A stretch of 36,296 bases of DNA from Clostridia bacterium (GTDB lineage Bacteria > Bacillota > Clostridia > Acetivibrionales > DSM-2933). A program made the position numbers and the translations under genes. Positions 33,563 through 36,296 of this stretch are shown piece after piece. The notes beneath the pieces are model-generated. The model ran no database searches and was not told where the DNA came from. It saw only the letters and a list, made by a program, of their open reading frames with translations. Position 1 is the stretch's first letter. The number at the start of each line of letters is the position of its first letter. The stretch covers positions 1-36,296 of the forward strand of contig JAOAEJ010000076.1 in the NCBI GenBank assembly GCA_026416815.1, given 5' to 3'.

Positions 33563-35104
33563 CTACTTTCTACATTCTTGCTGTACCCTTTCTGACCATG
33601 GCATTATATCATCCATAAATTCAGGGTGGTTTTTGTAATCCAAACCTGGCATATAAAGAAGCAGATAGTTTAAATATGTGTAAACATTGAGATTGTTTGA
33701 TTTAGCTGTTTCAACCAAACTGTAAACAATCGCGCTTGCCTCGGCTCCATTGGGCGTATCACTGAAAAGCCAGTTCTTTCGACCGACCGTAAAAGGCCGG
33801 ATGCTATTTTCTGCTATATTATTTGAAACTGAACATCTACCGTCAAGAAGGTAATTCTCCATATACGGTTTCTGATTTAGAGTATAAGTCTTAGCTTTGG
33901 CCAATGCAGATCCGCCCATAGGAGACAAGTTTTTAAGCCAGCTCCAAAAAGCCTCCAGAACCGGTTTTTCTAATCTGAGGCGTTCTTCTTTCCTTTTTTC
34001 AGGTGGTAAATCCGACAGAGTTCTTTCTATTTCAAAAAGTTGGTTGCAATAATCCCTTCCTATCTCTGCATTTGATTTTGGGGCATCCTTGTTTTTTAAA
34101 TCCGGGATCGCATCCACAAAATATCTTCTTATGTGCGCCCAGCAGCAACATCGGATAACATCTTCGACCTTTTCATACCCTGAGTAGCCATCGGAATGTA
34201 AAAATCCATGAAATCCCTTCAAGTAATCAGCAGCATTTTTGCCTTCCCGGGACGGTTGGTAGTCATATAGGACAATTGGCGGCTTTTCATCCATACCTGT
34301 ACGGTAAAGCCACATGTATGACTTGGTTTGCGGTGATTTACCAGGTTCCTTAAGAACCTGCACCGGAGTTTCATCACAGTGTATAATATCCCTCTTTAAA
34401 AGTTCTTTTTTCAAGGATTCAACAACCGGTGCCAACCAATCCTGTGAACATCTGATTATCCAGGTAGACATTGTTGCCCGGCTAAGTGAAAATCCAAGCT
34501 GCTCCCAGTCCTTCTCCTGCCTGTATAAAGGCATCCCGTTTACATACTTCTGATACATAACATGGGCTACTGTAGTAGCAGATGCAAGTGAATGATTCAT
34601 CAAGGATACTGGAGTCTCGGCTTTTTCGATATATGGCTCGCCTTTTTTCTTGCATTGAGGGCAGCTGTACGATAACCTGACATACCTTATGACATTTAAT
34701 TGTGCTGGAATATATTCAAGTTCTTCACGGATGGTTTCTCTTCCGATAGTAGTAAGATGAGTACTACATTTGGGGCAATAGCAGTCATCCTCATGGATAA
34801 AACATTATATCTCTCTCACAGGAAGGTCTTTAATAATCTCTTCACGCTTTGTTTTAGGACATTTGCGGTAGAATCCGCCAACTTTCTGAACAACGGGCTC
34901 AGGCGCATTTTCTGTTGCTTCGGCTTCAGCCTCATTGAAGATATTTAATTGAACGTCCATTTCTGCTCTAGGGGTCTTTTCACTCGATTTTCCGAATTTC
35001 TTCTTTCGCATAAGGAGAATCATTTCGGTCAAATTATTAACCTGCTGCTCAAGATTTTTTATGGTATTTTCAAGTTGAAGTATATATGCGTCCTTATTAT
35101 CCAA
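33563..35104 (-). pseudogene. tnpC: IS66 transposase TnpC with an in-frame stop
   Basis: TnpC is the DDE transposase of IS66. Read from the TTG at 35104 (after AGGAGA), the protein begins with a coiled region (LENTIKNLEQQVNNLTEMIL) and the KKFGKSSEK motif. It meets TAA at 34807-34805 after DLPVREI. In the same frame it then continues with CFIHEDDCYCPKCSTHL, the zinc-finger CPQC, and the complete catalytic part (HCDETPVQVL, SDGYSGYEKV, CWAHIRR, and the C-terminal NNIAENSIRPFTVGRKNWLF). No frameshift is needed: one nonsense codon splits a 513-codon gene. Restart at the ATG at 34603 would give 346 residues with the DDE core but no DNA-binding head. Confidence 0.92.
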
Positions 35105-35204
35105 GCCGGTTTTCTCCTGTTATTTGATGGTTATATTATACCACTTTTTGTACAGAATTTCCAGTCAAAACGCAATATTCTCGATACTTTTAAGACTTTT
35201 TTGC

Positions 35205-35561
35205 TTAGTATATGTCTTTTGGTTTTGAATTGCGGATCGCTTTGGGTTGGTCGACCTCAAGTCCATCCATAAGCCAACGGAACTCCTGATGAGAGAGACG
35301 CCTAGCCTGCTCCGGTGTTCGGGGCCATTTGAAGCTTCCATTTTCCAAGCGCTTGTATAGAAGTACAAATCCGTCTCCCTCCCAATAAAGAGCCTTGAGA
35401 CGATCACGTCTTTTCCCACAAAACAGAAAAAGACTTGGAGCAAAAGGATCCATTCCAAAAGTGCCTTTTATCATTGCAGCAAGGCCATCAATTGATCTTC
35501 GCATATCGGTATATCCGCAGACAATATATACATCTTCCTTTATCGCCAGGTCTTTTAGCAT
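35205..35561 (-). CDS. tnpB: IS66 accessory protein TnpB
   Basis: The 118-residue product matches IS66 Orf2/TnpB, needed for transposition together with TnpA but of unclear biochemical role. The typical sequence YIVCGYTDMRRSIDGLAAMI is followed by LFLFCGKRRDRLKALYWEGDG and FVLLYKRLENGSFKWP. It overlaps the end of tnpA by seven bases (ATGCTAA), indicating translational coupling. It appears intact. Confidence 0.95.
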   Translation of the reverse strand: MLKDLAIKEDVYIVCGYTDMRRSIDGLAAMIKGTFGMDPFAPSLFLFCGKRRDRLKALYWEGDGFVLLYKRLENGSFKWPRTPEQARRLSHQEFRWLMDGLEVDQPKAIRNSKPKDIY

Positions 35562-35902
35562 ATTGATTTTAATGCAGCAAGAACTGTTTCGATAGTTTCT
35601 CTGGCTGCCCCGTCATGAATATCTACTGAGATTGAAGAAAGATGTATCGTTACTGCAGTGGATGACCCCGTATGCTTTAATGCAACAGGGACTATCTGAT
35701 GATTATTTTGCGTTGGCACAAAAGTATTATTTTCACAGGCCAGAGTGCGAATCCTTCTTAGCCAGTAGTAATATGATTTAGGCTTTATATCGTTTTGCTC
35801 GCACCACGCCACGACTGTCATGCCGCTTTCCTGGCAATCACGTATCATTTGGGTCCATTGTCTCAGCCGGAACTCATTTTTTGCCTTTGCGATTTTATCC
35901 AT
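35555..35902 (-). CDS. tnpA: IS66 accessory protein TnpA
   Basis: The 115-residue product is IS66 Orf1/TnpA, a helix-turn-helix protein. The N-terminal segment WTQMIRDCQESGMTVVAWCEQ followed by KSYYYWLRRIR is characteristic, and the C terminus (TIHLSSISVDIHDGA, ETIETVLAALKS) matches the family tail. AAAGGAGGTAAC lies just before the ATG on the minus strand. It is the first gene of the element and appears intact. Confidence 0.93.
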   Translation of the reverse strand: MDKIAKAKNEFRLRQWTQMIRDCQESGMTVVAWCEQNDIKPKSYYYWLRRIRTLACENNTFVPTQNNHQIVPVALKHTGSSTAVTIHLSSISVDIHDGAARETIETVLAALKSIC

Positions 35903-35926
35903 TTTAGGTTACCTCCTTTAGTATCT

Positions 35927-35970
35927 TTTAGACTTTTTAGTCGTAGTTAAAAAACTCGAAAAAGTCTAAA
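35927..35970. repeat. Inverted repeat upstream of tnpA
   Basis: TTTAGACTTTTT and AAAAAGTCTAAA, 12 bp each, flank a 20-base centre containing GTCGTAGTT. It lies inside the right end of the element, in the leader or promoter region of tnpA, where it could limit expression. No role is shown. Confidence 0.6.
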
Positions 35971-36067
35971 GACATATTTGGATGAATTATCCCATATCTA
36001 TGATAAAATTGTTAGGCACTGTTTTGTTGAGCGCTTACAAATATACTACCATAATATAAAGTTTCTC

Positions 36068-36095
36068 TAAAGAACTACCAAAATTATTACGATAT
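36068..36095 (+). promoter_or_regulatory. Candidate sigma-D (sigma-28) promoter of flagellin
   Basis: TAAA at 36068-36071 and TACGATAT at 36088-36095 (six of eight matches to GCCGATAT) are separated by 16 bases. It would give a leader of about 110 bases. Flagellin genes of Firmicutes are classically sigma-D dependent. The IS66 insertion ends 29 bases upstream of the -35 box, leaving the promoter intact. Confidence 0.5.
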
Positions 36096-36170
36096 ACATA
36101 ATGAAAAGTAAAATGAAGTATTTTTTAGCCCGGCCGGATAAGGAATACTTTAATATACTTATAAGTATTA

Positions 36171-36206
36171 GGGAAAGGATTCCCGAAATAAAAATCAAGG
36201 AGGAGT
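36171..36206 (+). promoter_or_regulatory. Two candidate CsrA-binding sites in the flagellin leader
   Basis: GGGAA (36171-36175) and TTCCC (36180-36184) form a perfect stem whose four-base loop is AGGA, the preferred CsrA target. The second GGA site is the ribosome-binding sequence AAGGAGGAG at 36198-36206. This two-site layout is the one known for hag mRNA in B. subtilis, where CsrA bridges both sites to block translation. Confidence 0.72.
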
Positions 36207-36211
36207 TTGTT

Positions 36212-36296
36212 ATGAGAATTAATAACAACATTATGGCAATGAATGCGCAAAGGCAGTTAACAATTAACGCAAATGCGCAGGGAAAATCACTTGAAA
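36212..36296 (+). CDS. hag: Flagellin, 5' part (cut by window end)
   Basis: Flagellin is the filament subunit. The 28 visible codons read MRINNNIMAMNAQRQLTINA followed by NAQGKSLE, the conserved D0 N terminus of flagellins. AAGGAGGAG precedes the ATG. It is the expected last gene of the fliW-csrA-hag block, now separated from csrA by a flagellin remnant, a palindrome and an IS66 element. Translational control by CsrA is likely from the leader. Completeness cannot be judged because the window ends. Confidence 0.93.
   Translation, partial: MRINNNIMAMNAQRQLTINANAQGKSLE

Larger units (their letters stand above)
33506..36038 (-). mobile_element. IS66-family insertion sequence, complete ends
   Basis: The 2,533-bp element has terminal inverted repeats starting GTAAGCGCT (left GTAAGCGCTTAA, right, read inward, GTAAGCGCTCAA) and is flanked by an 8-bp duplication AAATATAC. 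It carries the three IS66 genes tnpA, tnpB and tnpC on the minus strand. TnpC has an in-frame nonsense codon, so the copy is probably unable to move on its own. It lies between csrA and flagellin, with its right end 29 bases upstream of the candidate flagellin -35 box. Confidence 0.95.

Noticed and set aside
33563..35104. Two separate transposase genes or a frameshift in tnpC
   Set aside because: Both pieces are in the same frame (35104 and 34603 agree modulo 3) and the joining sequence has only one stop, so it is one gene with a nonsense codon.
36109..36141. TAAA plus GCCGGATAA as an alternative sigma-D promoter for flagellin
   Set aside because: The -10 has an extra G and the spacer is about 20 bases, longer than sigma-D allows; the pair at 36068-36095 fits better.

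Overview
The window is 36.3 kb of AT-rich DNA from a flagellated, Gram-positive anaerobe of the Firmicutes, most likely class Clostridia. The evidence is strong AGGAGG-type ribosome sites, TTG and GTG starts, S-box and c-di-GMP-I riboswitches, and a late flagellar gene order matching that of Bacillus subtilis (comFC, yvyF, flgM, flgN, flgK, flgL, yviE, fliW, csrA, hag). I cannot name the species from sequence alone. I found no rRNA, tRNA or CRISPR array.

Housekeeping half (1-18.8 kb). The window opens inside the 3' end of a group II intron that interrupts ssb, followed by rpsR. Next come an orphan corrinoid protein, pheA, and a MazG-like gene leading into gdpP, rplI and dnaB. After these come tilS, hpt, ftsH, a FlK-like thioesterase, metK under a complete S-box riboswitch, an HD-GYP gene on the minus strand, a small membrane-anchored protein resembling part of a GT2 glycosyltransferase, recD2 and comFC.

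Flagellar half (18.9-36.3 kb). yvyF ends in a terminator. A candidate sigma-D promoter then precedes flgM, flgN, two tandem flgK paralogues, flgL and yviE. The first FlgK carries a von Willebrand factor A-like domain of about 185 residues in the position of the FlgK outer domain, which is unusual. After yviE, where fliW would be expected, there is a 6-kb gene with its own sigma-A promoter and a c-di-GMP-I riboswitch. It encodes a secreted 2007-residue protein with two GLUG-type modules and 16 fibronectin-III-like repeats, eight of which form an exact 161-codon superrepeat. fliW and csrA follow, overlapping by one base.

Downstream of csrA there is a decayed copy of a flagellin 5' end, then a 57-bp perfect palindrome, then a complete IS66-family element with an 8-bp target duplication and a nonsense codon in its transposase gene. 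Beyond it lies the intact flagellin gene, cut off by the window edge. The flagellin leader has a candidate sigma-D promoter and two candidate CsrA sites, one of them a hairpin with AGGA in its loop, as expected for the FliW-CsrA-flagellin homeostasis switch.

The most novel candidates are the VWA-bearing FlgK and the c-di-GMP-controlled giant adhesin placed inside the flagellar cluster. Together they suggest that this flagellar locus also encodes surface attachment functions.
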